Assembly (NCBI GenBank): GCA_023078555.1
Contig: CM041201.1
Span: 7,943,172 to 8,007,171 of the forward strand
DNA length: 64,000 nucleotides
Source: Ulva prolifera
Lineage: Eukaryota; Chlorophyta; Ulvophyceae; Ulvales; Ulvaceae
Direction of reading: 5' to 3'
Shown: piece by piece, positions 21,701-35,500 of the stretch
Layout of the letters: each line of letters begins with the position of its first letter
Numbering within the stretch: position 1 is the stretch's first letter
Translations under genes and position numbers: made by a program
The notes under the pieces: generated by a model
The model's database searches: none
What the model was told of the DNA's origin: nothing
Seen by the model: only the letters and a program-made list of their open reading frames with translations

Positions 21701-24700
21701 TGGTGGTTGGTGTTGGTGCCTGCGTAGGTCTGTGATTGCATGCTTCATTAACGCTAGATGCATGTGATATGACTGCAAACTGCCGACACCTGGGCGTTTG
21801 CATGTTGAGTGGGATTGAATGTGGATCGTGGGAGGGGCATCAGGTGGGTGCTGAACTGACTACTCTAAATTCTATCACCCCAGACTCTGACTACTTCAAA
21901 CTGAATCGTATCCATAGCTGCCAAGGAAACTGCTAGCTGCAATTGTGACCCATGACACATACCTCACTGTGCTGTTCTGATAGGAAAGTCTGTTGATGTT
22001 ATTTTGCCATTTTCCAGAATAGGAGACATGCAGCACCACTGGGCATGCCTGTGAGTGCCTAGCACAACACACTAGCGCATGGATAACCATTCTGGCCTTC
22101 GCATGTGAGCAGCTCTACGTCTGAAGATACACACGGCCGTTCAGTCATGTCAGTGTGAAAGTGCTCAGGTGACAGTGGTATGCCAGCCTGGGAGCAGGCA
22201 GCAGTGGACACCAGGCATCAGTCACCGCAGGTGTGCAGCGCCATGCTGTCCTTCATACCGGAAATGTTCGACGCATACATCAGTTCAATGTCTTTTGCAG
22301 ACCTGGACAACCGAGATTGCCTGCCAGGTGTTCATAACGCCAGGTGTTCACATCGCAACCACGACCGGTGGCCGTTTGCAAGGACTTGCGCGCTATGAGT
22401 TCATGTGCTCAAAGCAGCTACAGCCAGCTTCACCACGGTCACGATCAACATGTGGGCTAGTAACGCGAGAAGGACTGATGCGCGAGCATCTGAAGCTACG
22501 AGCGTGCAGTAGGACCTGGTACTGGAGCAGGCGCGTGTCAGCGCCTTGTCCAACAGGTCGGCCGGTTGGAGCTCAACCGAAGGACCTGCATAACGAATTC
22601 CTAGCACATTCCGATGTAGCAAATATGCGTGGCACATTGGTAACACGACGAGCTGCTAGTGTTGCTTACTCTTGCTGGGTGCGTGAGCGTGTGGTGCGAG
22701 TCGGTGTTGCTGACCTCTGTTCCACACTATACCGCTGTTCTGCACATGCTCACAACACCGGCCATGTACCACAGGCCATGATGTGCACCAGGGACAAGTC
22801 TTGCCCTACAGAGTCGCACAGAGAACACATAATCGAGTCAACAATTTCCATTGCAGAGTCAACAATTCCCATCGCAGAGGGCAAGTCCTGGCAACGCCAT
22901 GTGCTTCAGCCACAGCTCTGAAACGGCCGCTCACTGCAGCAGTCTGATAACGCCACCCGCCGGCATCGTACATCTGGGCAAACCGCGGCCACCTCACGCG
23001 CACGCCGACCGGCCCGCCCAAAGCCGCAGATGTTTTTAATGCAAACCGACAGCACTAGAACACCACTGCTACGTACTGAAGTACGTTCTGCACAATCTCC
23101 TGAAAGCCGCCAAGGGGGGCCTGAGAGGGGGGGCCTGAGGCGGGCGCACCTCGATATCGTAGCCGGAGTACGACATGACGCAGACCATCGCGTTCTGGCC
23201 GGCGCCCATCTGGTCAAAGCCGACCATCTCGATCGTGCGCGTCGTGAGCAGCGGCCGCATCGGGCTGACGAGGAGGTACAGCAGCGTGTCCATGCGCAGA
23301 TGCTGGTTGCACGCCATGTTGCCCATCGCCTGCACGTGCGTGTCCTCAATGCCCCTGTCCGGGTGCCCCCGAATCTGGGTGTTCTCTCGGGCACTGGCCC
23401 GAGCACATGTGGCTGGGGGTGTTTGGTGCTGCTGCGTGGCATGCGCTGTGCTGCTCTTGAGCGTCCTGGTCCTCGCCGCTGCTGCTGCCTGTTTGCGTGC
23501 CGCATCACTCCTGCGTGGGGTCTTGCACCGGCCACTCACTGTGAGCGGCCTGTGGACGCAGCGTGGCGGCAGTGGTCGTGGTGAGGGGGAGCACAGCACA
23601 AAAAACCCCATCACGCGAGGGCGGGCTGATGCATGCGAGAACACCGAATTACACGGGCACGTAGATATACTCCACAGCGAGCCGTGCCGCGCCGTGGGCG
23701 CGAGGGGGGGCCGCAGCAGCGCACGTGCTTGTTACGCGTAACGCTGGGTTGTTCAGGTCCCCAGCTAGGTATAGTTATTCGTGATTTTCAGGTGTGGCTG
23801 ACCCCAACAAAGATTATTTTTTTGGCCTAGACCCCCATGTAATGCAAGCTAATTTGGCAAAACCCTCAATTGATTACGGTACGCCCACACACGTACGCCC
23901 ACACAGACTCCTGGGCGTGCCCTGCAGTGTGGTCGGCAGCGCACCTGCTTGCCCATCGCGCACTGGTACGTGTTGCGGGGGGACTGGTTGTGGTGGGGGA
24001 AGGGGATGAGGCCGGCGACGACGCCGAGGATGGTAAAGGGCTCGATCTCCATGTGGGTCGTGTCGGCGGCGCACGCGGCCTCGTTCATCGCGATCATCGT
24101 GTTGTTCTCCTCGTTCGTGTCGAGGAACTCGACGACGCCCTGCGCCACGAGCTCCATGAACGCGAGCTTGCCGGCCGCCACCTTCTGCACAGCACACAGC
24201 ACGCAGCGTCGGCGGTGCGGCGGAGTTTCGCGGGTGTCGCCGTGTGCGGCGGCCGACGTCGGAGGAGTGCAGCAGCTTGCGCGTGGGTATGCAGCGTTTG
24301 CCGGCTTCAACACGGGCTTGTCACCCCAGGCAATCATTGCATCAACTCCACGGCCCGTCTGGCCGTCAATCTCTATGCTAGAGCGGCTTCAACAGCAGAT
24401 GCAGCGAAATGCGGAGAGCCGGCGGCGGAAGCACATTGGGTACACATTGGAGGCCCCCAACCGCTGGCGACATGGCAGCAGCAGGGGATGGAAGCAGACG
24501 AGGGGGGGCGTACATCGACGTGGTCTTGCGTGAGGCGGGGGCGGCCGTTGGAGCAGATGACGAGGGGCCGGCAGAGGCGGCCTCCGTCCACAGAGATCTG
24601 AATGCTGTCCTGCATGAAGACGATGGACGCGAACTCGGAGAGGAGGCCGCGGCGGCGCGCGAGGCGGAAGCCGTCCACAAACGCGTGTGGCCGGGAGTGC

Positions 24701-27700
24701 ACGCCGAGCACGTTGCCGTTGAGCAGCACGAGGGCCGTGCCGACGGTGCGCGAGAAGCTGCCAGGGTGCACGGCGGCCATGGGCTGCACGCCCAGCATGT
24801 AGGCGAACCTGCACCGCGGGCGGCGGGTGGGTCACAGGGGTGTGGGCTGCTATGCGTCTGGAGTTGGGAAGACCGGCCAGCCGAACTGTTGCCGATGCAT
24901 GGGTCCATCGTCGGCGGAATGCAGGAGGCGGGTCACTGTGACCGGCAGAACCTCCGAGATGGGATGCCGCTCTGGGATGGGATGCCGATCTGAAAGTGAG
25001 TGGGTGAGTGTGGCAGGGCGGGCACAGGCAGAGGGCCGCATGGTGCCGGGGGGCGGGCGACAGCAGCCACGATCGTATCCGTCTGCGGAGGTCTCCGCTG
25101 CGATCCGCAGCCACGGCGCCAGGAGCAGCTGTCAAGGTTTCTGCCGGCTCCGGAACCTACACGACCTCGGGCCACTGCATGCCAAAGCACCACAGCAGAC
25201 CGCAACGCATTGCTCAATGGAGATGCATGTCCAATGGGGTGAAAAGGGCGGCATTGTGCACCACCGCTCTGTACGACTAGCACAGTCCCAGTTGGTTTCT
25301 CTTCCTGCAACCACACTGCAACCTAAAGCACTCAATCCACATGCATGCACGGTACGAAGGGGTTGCTGTGGGCTGTGGGAGGGGGGGGGGCGCACTGCGC
25401 GAATGGCCCCTCGTTGTCGTCGGTGGTGACGTGTGTCATGAGCGCGAGGTTCTTCACGAGGCCGCAGGACTCGCCCTCGGGGGTGTCGCAGGGGCAGACG
25501 AGGCCCCACTGGCTCGGCTGCAGCGCGCGCGGGCCCGACACCTTGCGCGTCTTCTCAAACTGCGACATGATGCGGGTCATCATGCCGATGGCGCCGATGA
25601 AGGACAGCCGCGACAGCACCTGCACGTGACGGAACACGGGGGGAGGTTGCAAGGTGCTCCCGTTCATCTGGGTGATGGGCGCCGGGAGGGGGGGGGGGAT
25701 TGCGGTGAGGCGGCTGTCAGGTGCACCTCGTGGCGACACCCTATGTGAGAGCATACATGGCTGTGGCTGAACTGAGCGACTGCGCCACGCGAGCAGTATA
25801 ATGCTGCAGCTTTGGCCGAGGGGGGGGGGTGGGGGTTGCAAGGGCACATGTATCTCTCTCGGCTGGCTGGGCTACACCCAGGTGCAGATTGGTGAGCGAC
25901 ACAGCGCAGGCATCAGACAGAGCCGGCAACGAGGCACCGTGGGGTGGGTGGGAGTGGCACCTGGGTGGCGCCCTTGCGGTCCATCTTGAAGCGCTTGATG
26001 TTCCAGCAGCCCGTCGAGAGCGCGCTCTCCATCGCGTGCGTGATGATGTCGCTGCGCACGTGCTGCACCGCGTCGAACGGCGTCGTGCGGCTCGCCTTGG
26101 ACAGCGTCTTGCGCGCCTCCATCAGCAGGTCCCCGTTCATCTTCTTGAACAGGTCCTCGAACAGCAGCGACAGCTGCCCGCCTGCACGCACGCACCCGCT
26201 CCGTGGCTCAGGCGGCTCAGGGGCATCCTCGGAAGACGAACAGCCACAGCACGCACAGCACGCGCACCGGCGAGCTCGAGGCGCTTGTTGCCGTAGTAGT
26301 CGCGGTCGTCGATGTGGCCGGGGTCGATCACAGCACACAGCATGCGCCGCAGCATGAGCGCAAGGTACACGACCTTTGGCCACGTGTTGTAGTTCTCCGT
26401 CGGCACGTGGCTGACGACGAGCTGCGACAGCATCTCGAGGGCCTCGTCGGCGGGGTCCCGCACGACGCGGCGCACCTCGGACGCGCGCATCTTCTCCTTG
26501 CGGCTCGCCTTCATGAGGAAGATGAGGGCGTCGCGCTGCGTGTGCACCTTGTGCTTCACGGCGTCGTGGAAGGTGGCGAGAAGCAGCTGCGAGAAGCGCT
26601 CGCTCTCGCCGACCAGCTGGCACAGCTCCTGCAGGCCCCCACCCACACTTCATCAATCGGCCGCGGCGATGGTCGCTACAAGGAGCTGCCTACCGCGCTA
26701 GCGGGAACTGCCGCCTCCGGCTGCAGAGCTGAGCGTACAGCATACACACAGCCGTGCACAACACGCAGGTGGCGGTGGCCCCGGCCCAGAGGGCGCCTGC
26801 CTTCGTGGCGGTCCCAAGAGCTCATGGAGCTTAAGTACGGTGCGCCTGGGCATCCCCACCCGGCTCCCAGGCACACCGCAGGAGGACGTGTGACCCTCAG
26901 CATGCATGCATGTTGCCGGGATCATACACCTCGCGTTGCAGAGACCGCCCTCACCGCATCACCGACACAACCCGCATCGCCGACACAACCCGCATCGCCG
27001 ACACAACCCGCATCGCCGACACAACCCGCATCGCCGACACAACCCGCATCGCCGACACAACCCGCATCGCCGACACAACCCGCATCGCCATGCGGCCGCG
27101 GGAGGCAGGCCGCACCTGGTCAGACTCCACGCCGAGGGCCTTGAACACGAGCGCGAGGTTCACAGGCTTCTCAAACACGTTGTGCTGCAGCTGGAAGACG
27201 CCGCGCTTGTGGCGGAGCTTCGTCATCGTCTTGCGCTCGCTGTCCGCCGACGTCACGCTCGCCATGCAGTCGCCGTCACTGTCCGTCTCGACGAGGATGC
27301 GGTTCTTCGAGTTCTGCTCCTGGATGAGGATCACCTTCTCGGTGCCGCGGATGACGAAGTAGCCGCCGGGGTCGAGGGGGCACTCGTTGCAGGAGATGAG
27401 GTCGGCGGCGGAGGCGCCGGCGAGGACGCAGCGGCTGGAGCGCAGCATGATGGGGATGCGGCCGATGAAGACGTTCTTGCGGAAGCGCACTTGTCGGCCG
27501 ACGGTGTAGTGGATGTCGACCTGCAGGGAACCGTGCATCGATGTTATATGCACACAAAGTATCCCGTCGATGCGGAGCAAGGGCGCGGATGAGGAGGCGG
27601 CTACGGAGGTTGATGCAGTTTGATACACGACGTGCGTCTCTGCCTGCGCCCCCTTGGTAAGATTGCAGGAGCGCAGCTCAGAAAGACTCAGTGTTTGAAA

Positions 27701-28773
27701 TCAAGCTCTGATGTTCTGCCTTACAGACACCTGTTTGCTTGTTTGAGTCAAAGCTGGAGGGCGGCAACGGGCTGAGATTGAAGAGACCGACGAGACATGC
27801 GCTGGAGATCACCAGGCTCAGCGACAGCACAATGGCTTCTGGCGGTGAGCCTCTTCACTACCACTGTACGAGGAGGCATCGGCGTAATTGGCATACAGCT
27901 CGGGATCACCTCTCACGAAGCAGTTGCGGAAGCTTTCTGCAGTGCAGACCTCCGCAGCAGCCGCAGCGGGTTGCCAGGCGGACGCCAGCCCTGGCATGCA
28001 CAGCCCAGGCCTCTCTACGTTGTGCGTTTCAGGCGTGAGTGTCGCTAGTAGCAATGGTTCTCAGGCCAGTGGGTTTTGGACTGTCATGTGGCGGCTGGTG
28101 AATGGCGTGCAGCACATGCTGCAGTATACCGGCTGCCGAGCTCTGCCAGCCGTAAATACAGCATAAATATAGCATATAAACTCACTGAATGTTTCATCTG
28201 GACAGGCAGAGGTGGGATGAGGGGGCTGTGCAAGGAGAAAGGGCGTACGTGTATCGGGGCAGAATAGGTCATGTCTCGGAGACGGCAATCGTGGGGTGTC
28301 AGGCGACGCTCCACGTAGTTGACTTGCGTAGTGGGGCTGCCCACACGCACATCTGCGTATCGCATGTACCATTCGGGGTCGGCATCGCAGGTAAGCGTAC
28401 GGTTGCCATCTGCCATGACAATGTTGTACAGGTCCTCTTGGATGAGGTAGTTGAAGCTGTCGATCTGCTGCTTCACTAGACCCCTCACCTGCACAGTCAT
28501 GAAACCATTGGTTCTTGTGTCTGAGCTGTTTCACAGGCTCAGCACTTGAACAGAACGAGCAGCCGCGTGGCGAAGGTGGCTCACGGCAGCAAGGGGCTCC
28601 ATCTGAGCCAGCACAGTCACGGGCACGGAGGGATGTACCTTGAGGAAGGCAGGTACGAGGTTCCATTTGTCTTCTACGGCCTTGATCGGCTTTGTCAATT
28701 GTGATGGGTCGCGTGTCAGGAGCTCTTCTACGCTGGACGGTTCAGTCTTCACCTCCGTGTCCATGGCGCGCAT
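18747..28773 (-). CDS. RPC2: RNA polymerase III second-largest subunit, zinc-ribbon cysteines lost
   Basis: Catalytic-core subunit of Pol III (transcribes tRNA and 5S genes). Fourteen exons: 28773-28639, 28488-28249, 27520-27116, 26628-26268, 26181-25961, 25619-25396, 24808-24514, 24184-23945, 23329-23150, 21222-21021, 20916-20718, 20021-19690, 19406-19208, 18978-18747. They total 3465 bp (1154 aa; human POLR3B about 1133) with all phases fitting. Diagnostic stretches include [84 protein letters not shown], [18 protein letters not shown] sequence, [12 protein letters not shown] and [16 protein letters not shown]. The C-terminal ribbon aligns without gaps to plant RPC2, but its four zinc ligands are Asp1097, Ser1100, Ser1115 and Asp1118. 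An ATG at 28764 is an alternative start. Confidence 0.95.
20279..20376. repeat. nested inverted repeat (hairpin) in RPC2 intron 11
   Basis: Outer perfect 15-bp arms at 20279-20293 (CAGAGTTGCATTGAA) and 20362-20376. Inner perfect 11-bp arms at 20309-20319 (TAAGAAACGTT) and 20340-20350. Together they could fold into a roughly 98-nt imperfect hairpin, in either strand. It could be a MITE-like element, a small-RNA precursor or a splicing structure. Confidence 0.7.
21223..23149 (-). other. 1.9-kb RPC2 intron 9, the gene's longest
   Basis: Between exons ending at 23150 and starting at 21222. Holds a G18-A-G9 tract (21316-21343, C-rich in the sense strand, about 95 nt before the acceptor). Two GGATATGGCTCAGTAA motifs lie at about 21537 and 21562, and a tandem GAGTCAACAATT pair near 22832-22875. 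A 250-codon plus-strand frame at 22169 has no family resemblance. Confidence 0.6.
21316..21343 (+). repeat. G18-A-G9 homopolymer tract
   Basis: In RPC2 intron 9; reads C9-T-C18 in the sense strand. Similar C runs follow several RPC2 donors (for example after 19689 and 25395). Confidence 0.9.
26954..27089 (-). repeat. 18-bp minisatellite, about 7.5 copies
   Basis: Seven full units plus a partial one of CCGCATCGCCGACACAAC on the plus strand, starting about 26 nt inside RPC2 intron 3 (donor at 27115). The first unit has one substitution. The unit is a multiple of three, so it makes a spurious PASPTQ repeat frame on the plus strand; the phase-correct exon junction shows it is intronic. Confidence 0.95.
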
Positions 28774-29590
28774 ACTGGCATACACTTATACAGCTAGAGC
28801 ACTTATTTATAATCATTTTCCTACTTTTGCCGGTCGCACGCGCACGTCATGTTGCAGCGCGAACTCTATTGCATGCCGCAATGCTGTTGGACGACTGCAG
28901 TGCGATACTGTCAATGGCCTCTCATTCTCCCGGGCAGCAGCACCAGGCAACGCTCACATGCCATCATAACAGACCGGTGTGCAGACGTATCGATTGCGGG
29001 GCGCGAGGGTGTGCTGTTTCGAAGCGTGCGTCGCCGTGACCACAGGGACACACCTGCATGCATGTGCGGTAAGAGTGATGGAATGCGCCCACTTTGTCCC
29101 AGACCAGCTATGGCAAGCAGGGCGCCCAACAGCAGCGAAGCGGAAGTCAAAAAATTGCACGGCACAAATTCTTCATGTGTCCCAGCATCGTCGACTTGAG
29201 AGCAGCAGCAGAGGCATACAGTTCACATGTTTGAATGACCGTACCACTTCTTAATTCAACGTGATCACACGGTGATGGCACCAGTATGCAAAGCTGAATA
29301 CAGCGATCGCAGAATGGTGGTCGGCACGGGCATTGGGCATGCTGTCAAATCTCACATCCGGTATCCACTGGATCACAGCAGACTGAGCATCAGATCGCAG
29401 CATATACATATCACACAACCGTGGACGATGCCACTATGCATGCATGGACAGCACTCCACTGTTGCCCACAGCAGTACCACCTAGTTCCATGCAGCTTGGC
29501 ATCATGAGGACCCACAGCCGCCGACATGCCCCCAGCCTATCTCCCCCAAACATAGTCCCAACTCATCTATCAGGTAGCGTCCAATACACC
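28774..29590. other. RPC2 upstream region
   Basis: Lies between the RPC2 start and the stop of the next minus-strand gene, so it should hold the RPC2 promoter and that gene's 3' UTR. Slightly AT-richer than its surroundings. No distinct element identified. Confidence 0.4.
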
Positions 29591-32500
29591 TCAGGCCTTT
29601 TGCTGTCGCGGCAGCGCCCGGTACATAATCCACGCAAACTCATCGTCCTCATCCTCCGCATCATCCTCCTCGTCACTGCCACTCCACGACCTCTCACCCG
29701 TAGCGCCCGCCCCGCCCCCGGCACCCGTGGCCGCGACGCGACCGCCTGCGCCATGCCCCGCCGCAGCAGCCTGACCCGGGGACACAAACAAATCATCGTC
29801 CGAATCTGAATCGGACTCTGCGGCTGACTGACCTTGTTTCGGAGCCGCTGCGAGCTTGCCACCGACCTCGCAGCATCTTTGCGGCGAGCCACGGCGCGGC
29901 GCCGACCCCTCCGCTGTGTGTCGCTGCCCCAGCCCAGCGCCATCCCGACCACGTTCTGACCCGCCCGCTGCAGCAGAGCTGGGCGATACAGAATGCAGCG
30001 CACGCTCCGCATGATCATGACCTGCCAGGCTTCTAGAGCTCACCCCTCCTCTACCCGGAGCCCTCAACCTGCCTCGACCACCTGTTTCAGCCTTGCCTCC
30101 TCGATGTGTTGTACCGCCACGCCCCCCTTTCCTCCCCACTCGCGCTACGGGAGCACCACCTCGCGGCCCCTTAGCCACAGCGAACGCTGCTGTCCCGCCA
30201 GGTCGCCGCCGGGCCCCCACACTTTGCCCACCCCCCACTGCCGGCCGCCGCACCGGCAGCTCCGCCGAGCCCGAGCTCTGCACCGAGCATGCATCGATTT
30301 GCACAGCCTCGGTCCCGCCGCGGCGCTGCGCGGAGCTACGTGGCTGAGGCGGCTGCCGCCCGCCGCCAGCGCTCGCGGCCCTGTCCCCCCGCCGCTGCAC
30401 AAACCCAGCCAGCTTCTCTCGGATCGTTCGCCTTGCGCTCTCTACTTCGCCGTCGGCGCCAGGACCCGAGCCTTGCGCTGCCCCTTGCCCCCGCGGTGGC
30501 TGCTGCCCCGTTGTGCCTCTGTTTGTAGCTCCAAGCGCCCCAGTGCCACAGGAAGCCTTGGAGTGGCTGCCAGATCTGGAGCTCTCATGATCGATATCCA
30601 CCATATCGCCTCCGCTCAGCGCCTCTGAGCATGTGTCAGCAGCAGCTCTGGCATCTTGCTGTGGCAGCTCATCACTATCATGCTCCGTCACCCGGCCTGG
30701 AGCCACCACAGAACAAACGCCACTCGGCAAGCCTCCGTCCGCTGCAGTTTTGTACTCTCCAATGCCACGTGAGCCAGTCGGATTTTCCCGAGGCAGCCCG
30801 CGCACATCCTCCAGAGCCGCACTGATGTCCAGTTCCGGAATCGCATCCTCGTAAAGCAGCTCCTCCAGTTCCGCCACGAACGTCTCTGCCAGGCCGGTGC
30901 CCCCCAGCGCCCCTCCTCCAACGCGGCCTCCTCCGCGCACCAGGTCACGTGCGCTGGCGGCCGCCTCATCCGCCACGGCAGGGCCCACCGCCGCACGCGG
31001 GCCCGCGGTTGCGGCGCGAGATCGCGCCGGTGACGGCCCGGGCCGGCCGGGAGGCATCTTTTGAGCGGACGCGGCGGGAACCTGCGGAGCCGTTGTGCCG
31101 GGCGCACCCGCTGCGGTGTCTCCGTCCTTGAGCTCATGGAGCCAGTTATTGATCTGACCCCACATCAGGGTGCGGCGCTCAGATCGGGCGCGCTCCGCGG
31201 CCGCTGACGTGGCGTCGGCCGCCCAACCGCGCAGCGCGCGGCGCAGCGCAGCGCGCTCAGCATGCAGTTTGGCGGTGTCTGCCATCATCGCCTCAAAGAC
31301 CAGCTGCTTGTCCAAGGCCTGGAGCAACCCAGCAGAGCTGAGACCACACCTGCCTGGGAGCTGTTCCGGCCACCAACAGGGCCCCGTCCACGTTGCCGGG
31401 CAAGGCGGTGCATTCGCAAATGCACTCCTAGCTGTACTTGTGGATCACCCAATGCTGGTACGTTCAAGCAACCGCAGGAGCTGCACACCTGCAGGTAGGC
31501 ATCCTTCCAGATCCGAAACGTCCGCCGCTGCCGCATCCGAACGCCGCACTCCCGCGCGCTTGCCGCGGCTGCGCGGCGCCGCGTCACGAGGTCCCGCCAC
31601 GTCTGCCAGCACCCGATGCGCACCTTGACCTTGCGCCACCGGGCCGCGGCCGCGACCGACATCCAGGCGTAGCACGCCCGCCTGCATCGGCCCGCCGCGA
31701 TCCGCCGCTTGACCGCAACAAACGGAACCAGCTCATCCATTACAGCCGCCATCACTGGCCGCTGCGCATTGAGACGGAGCGCTGCCAGGGCCCTCCCACC
31801 ACACAAGCGGAGCCTGCATGAGCTCACCAATCGTGGTCACTCTCCACACACACCGGCAGATGTTAAGGACACCACAGGGGCGTTGTCAGGATTGTGGCAG
31901 CCTTTGCCTGCCAACCCGGGCTTGCTGCCCTCAAGCTAGTGTGCTGTGGTCACTTTTCCTGCTCAGGCAGTGCTTGCGCCTCTTGCGACGCTGCTGCGCC
32001 AGTAGTTAATTCTCTGCGGTTGGCCGAAGGAGGTGACCGGATCCACATGACACATTGCAGCAGCTGGGAGACAGCTGATCCCATGATGGCTCATACGGGC
32101 TGTGTGACTTCTCCATGATTTGTGTTGATGCGGTGCCACACCATGGGCCTGCAGGCCCCTCAAAGGGCAAGGGCGCAGCGCACGGAGCGGACTGTGGAAC
32201 AGACACAGCCCCGGACCGGACAGAGCAACGGCCGCCCAGAATCATCCCATGCGCGCACGCGGTACACATGGCCGTCATCGGCTCTGGGAGCGTTCCAGGG
32301 AGCGGCGGACCCACATGCACATGCTGCCACAACAAAGATGCCGCTCACACGGCGGCATAGTCAAGACAAGTCAGGGAAAGACACCTCATTGACCTCGCAG
32401 CGGCGATGGTGCGCTGGCTCCGCGCCACCGCTGACTTCCATGGCCGCCAGCCGTAGCGCCACTGGCAAGCCAATGCATGGTGCTCCTTCGCCACTTGCCA

Positions 32501-35500
32501 CTCTGCGTGCAGCATCTCCGCCACCTGCCTCCGTCGCTCATCCTCCTGCTTCTTTCTCGCGGCCCCTACAGTCAGCACACCGATCGGTCCGCTTGGTGCA
32601 CCAAATCGCAGAAAAAGGGGGCCTAGCATGCACCGACACCCAGCTCTATCACATGCAGCAGTCCATCTACCTGGCCACTGGCACCTTTACGACCAAACCC
32701 CCAGGTGCCAGCCTGATGGACAAAGGACAACCATGGCTTGGTCTGAACGACGCAGGAAAGCTCTGCCCGTAGACCCTCCCGACTCCTGCTCATACCAAGC
32801 GACATGAAACAGACGCTCGATGCAAGATGCTGAAGCTCGAAACGCAGGCGGATGCATCAGCCGCCACACGAACGTGAGCTGTGCACACCCGTGGCAGCCT
32901 GGACTCGGGCGAGCTGTGCATCGAGCTCCTCTTGCGCCTGCCGGCCCCGCAGCCGAGAGAACTGCTGCATCGGCAGGATGCTCTTTGCAGGCGGCACTGC
33001 AGCGGGATCAGGCTCAGTGGCACCCTCGTCCGCCAGGCCGTCCGAATCCGGCCTGCTGATCACTTCATGCCTCAAAAAGTCGACGTACGAGTCCCACGAC
33101 TGCGTCACAGCTTCCGCCTTTGACAACGGCCGAGCCGTATCAGAGGCGACGTCCTCGTCAGCCTGCTGCGCGGTGACGAGGGCCGCCTCGTGCGGGGTCG
33201 GGAGCAGCGATGGGGACCGAGCATGTCGATCCAGCTGATCCGATTCATCGCACTGCACCCCTTGGCCATTGCCGGTGCGATTCCCGACAGTCCAATCCTG
33301 AGGTCCAGGGTCTTCTATAAGAGGCGCTGGAGCTCCCTGGAACTTTGCCATGTCGTCAGCGTCTGGTGACCCCGCAGCCTGACCGTGCAGATGGTGGCAC
33401 CGTACCGCCAGGGGCGCAGCTGGGGTGCCTGTGGCTGCCTGGATCCCCGCAGTATGCTGCAGCATACTATCAGATGCAGCCATACGCCCCTTACCAGGAT
33501 GCCCAGCTGCACTGGTGCACGGCTGGGCGGCATCGCAGCTGCCGCTACGCGCCACACACTCGAGCCCACTGCTGCCTGGTGTACCTTTGTTCATGCCGTG
33601 TTCCAATGCCGAATGTTCCATCCCACTGGCGCTTGTCGACGCGACCTCAGCTTGAGCCCCTGCAGTGCATGCCCGACGCGGCACGCCTGCGGCGGAAGCC
33701 CCCGTGGAAGTGTGGTCGTCACAGGCGCCGGCGGTCGACGGCGGCGCCTGCGGTGTCTCCGCCTGCCTCTCCACCTCTCCAGAGACTGAGCCAAAGGCTC
33801 TCCGCAGGGGATCAGGAGGAGCCGCAGGCATGTGCTGCGCCGCCGGCGGGCCTCCCCCCTGATCTTCACACGGCGGCTGCTTGTGCGCCTGCACACGGCC
33901 GTCAGCCCGGCCACCGCCGACCGCCGACCTGGGTGTACGGGGCGCCGCGTCCGGCGGCACGCTGCTGCCGCGCTGCCCACGCGGCGCACCTCCGTGGCGC
34001 AGGCGCGATGGCGACGGCGCAGGCGGGGGCCGCCGCGACACCCGGCCCGCCGACCCCGGCCGGTTTGCCCCCTTTGCAGAGCTCACAGTGCTGCCAGCCA
34101 CGCTTGCCGCGCCACCGGACGCCGCGGTGTGTGGCCGGGTTGGCTGCTGTGCTGCAGCTGCTGTGCTGCGCATCTTCCCCTCGCGCTGTGCAGCACGCAC
34201 CCGGCTGAGCACGGCGTCGATCCGCGACGTGATCTGCTCCTGCCGCGCCTCCTCGAGCCGCTCCGCCTTGGCCGCCGCGACGCCGGCGCGCCACGTGCGC
34301 AGCGCGTTGTGGCGGCGGCAGTGCATGTTGAACTGCGCTGCGATTGCCATGCGCTTCTCGCGGGCCTGTGCGTCGCGTTCCGCCTGCGCGGCCGCCTCGG
34401 CGCGTGCCGCGGCGGCGGCCGCCGCCGCCGCTGCCCAGGAGTGCAGCACCGGGTGCAAGATGCGGAGGCGGTTGAAGCGCACAGCGAGCACCTCCATCTG
34501 AGTCTCCCTCGCGCGCTGCTTGTAGAACTGCTCAGCCTCCCGCTCCGCCACGAGCATGACCGTGGCTGCCCGCCACGCGGTCAACACTCGCCGCTGTGCT
34601 GACGCCGCGAGGATTCTCTCTGTCCGCTCCGCCAGCGCATGCGCCAGCGCAGCATCCCCTACACACAATACTTGTGAGCAGCCTATCGACAGGGTCCATG
34701 CATCAGGTCAGTGGGGAAAGATGGCTGCGTGGCGCGTGCCTTGAGCCCATCGCCGCCAGACGGACACCGCCCGTCGCAAGCGGAACGTATTATGCTGATG
34801 CTCTGCGACATTGCTCAACACATGCTGCAGCCGGATGTCATCTGCAACGTCTTCTGTGTCATCGACGACGCCACGGTCCATGAGCAGCCGCCTCCACGCT
34901 GCCGACCGCTTCTGCTGCCTGTCCATGGGCTTCCCTGCATGCTCAAGATCCCGCTGAAGGCGCTGGTGCATGGGACAAGGCGCATGCGATGGCGACTCGA
35001 CAGACCTGGGCACATGGGGCAACAAAAAAAGTGGCGGGGAGGCTACCGTACGGCTGATTGGGGGCTGTGGCCACCTTATGGCCTGTGCTGGTGATATGGT
35101 ACTGCAGCCCACTCGCTCGTTGCACCTACATCACACACCAATGTCACCTACACCCATCATCATCGGACCGCCGGCGCCACCAAGATCCAAGGAGCCTCAG
35201 TGAGCTTGTAGAAGATGCATATCTGTGCACAATTGCAGAATGTGCTGGTCCAGGCAGTGCTGAACACAGGCGCACGCACCCCTCGGCTGGCGGGCCGCTC
35301 AGGCTGCCCGTGGTTTGAGATGTCCGTCCCAGCCGCCCTGCATGGCGGACGCCGCGCCGCTGCTGCATGCATGCCGCCGCCTCCACGTCGTGCGTTCCGC
35401 AGGCGCTGCACCGCAGCGCAGCCGTGGTTCTCCCGCAGGAGCTCGGCGACAGACCGGAGGCCACTGCCACCACCCCCGTCCCCTGAGGAGGACTCCGCGC

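Noticed and set aside
22169..22921. 250-codon plus-strand open frame
   Set aside because: Lies wholly in RPC2 intron 9, has no family resemblance or biased composition, and starts at an arbitrary ATG.
26954..27089. CRISPR-like array
   Set aside because: Units are directly adjacent with no unique spacers, in a eukaryotic intron.
26203..27144. 313-codon plus-strand frame with PASPTQ repeats
   Set aside because: Antisense to RPC2 exons 3-4 and created by the in-frame 18-bp minisatellite.
18747..28773. RPB2 or RPA2 identity for the polymerase subunit
   Set aside because: Conserved stretches match the Pol III paralogue in order and spacing, and the 1154-aa length fits RPC2.
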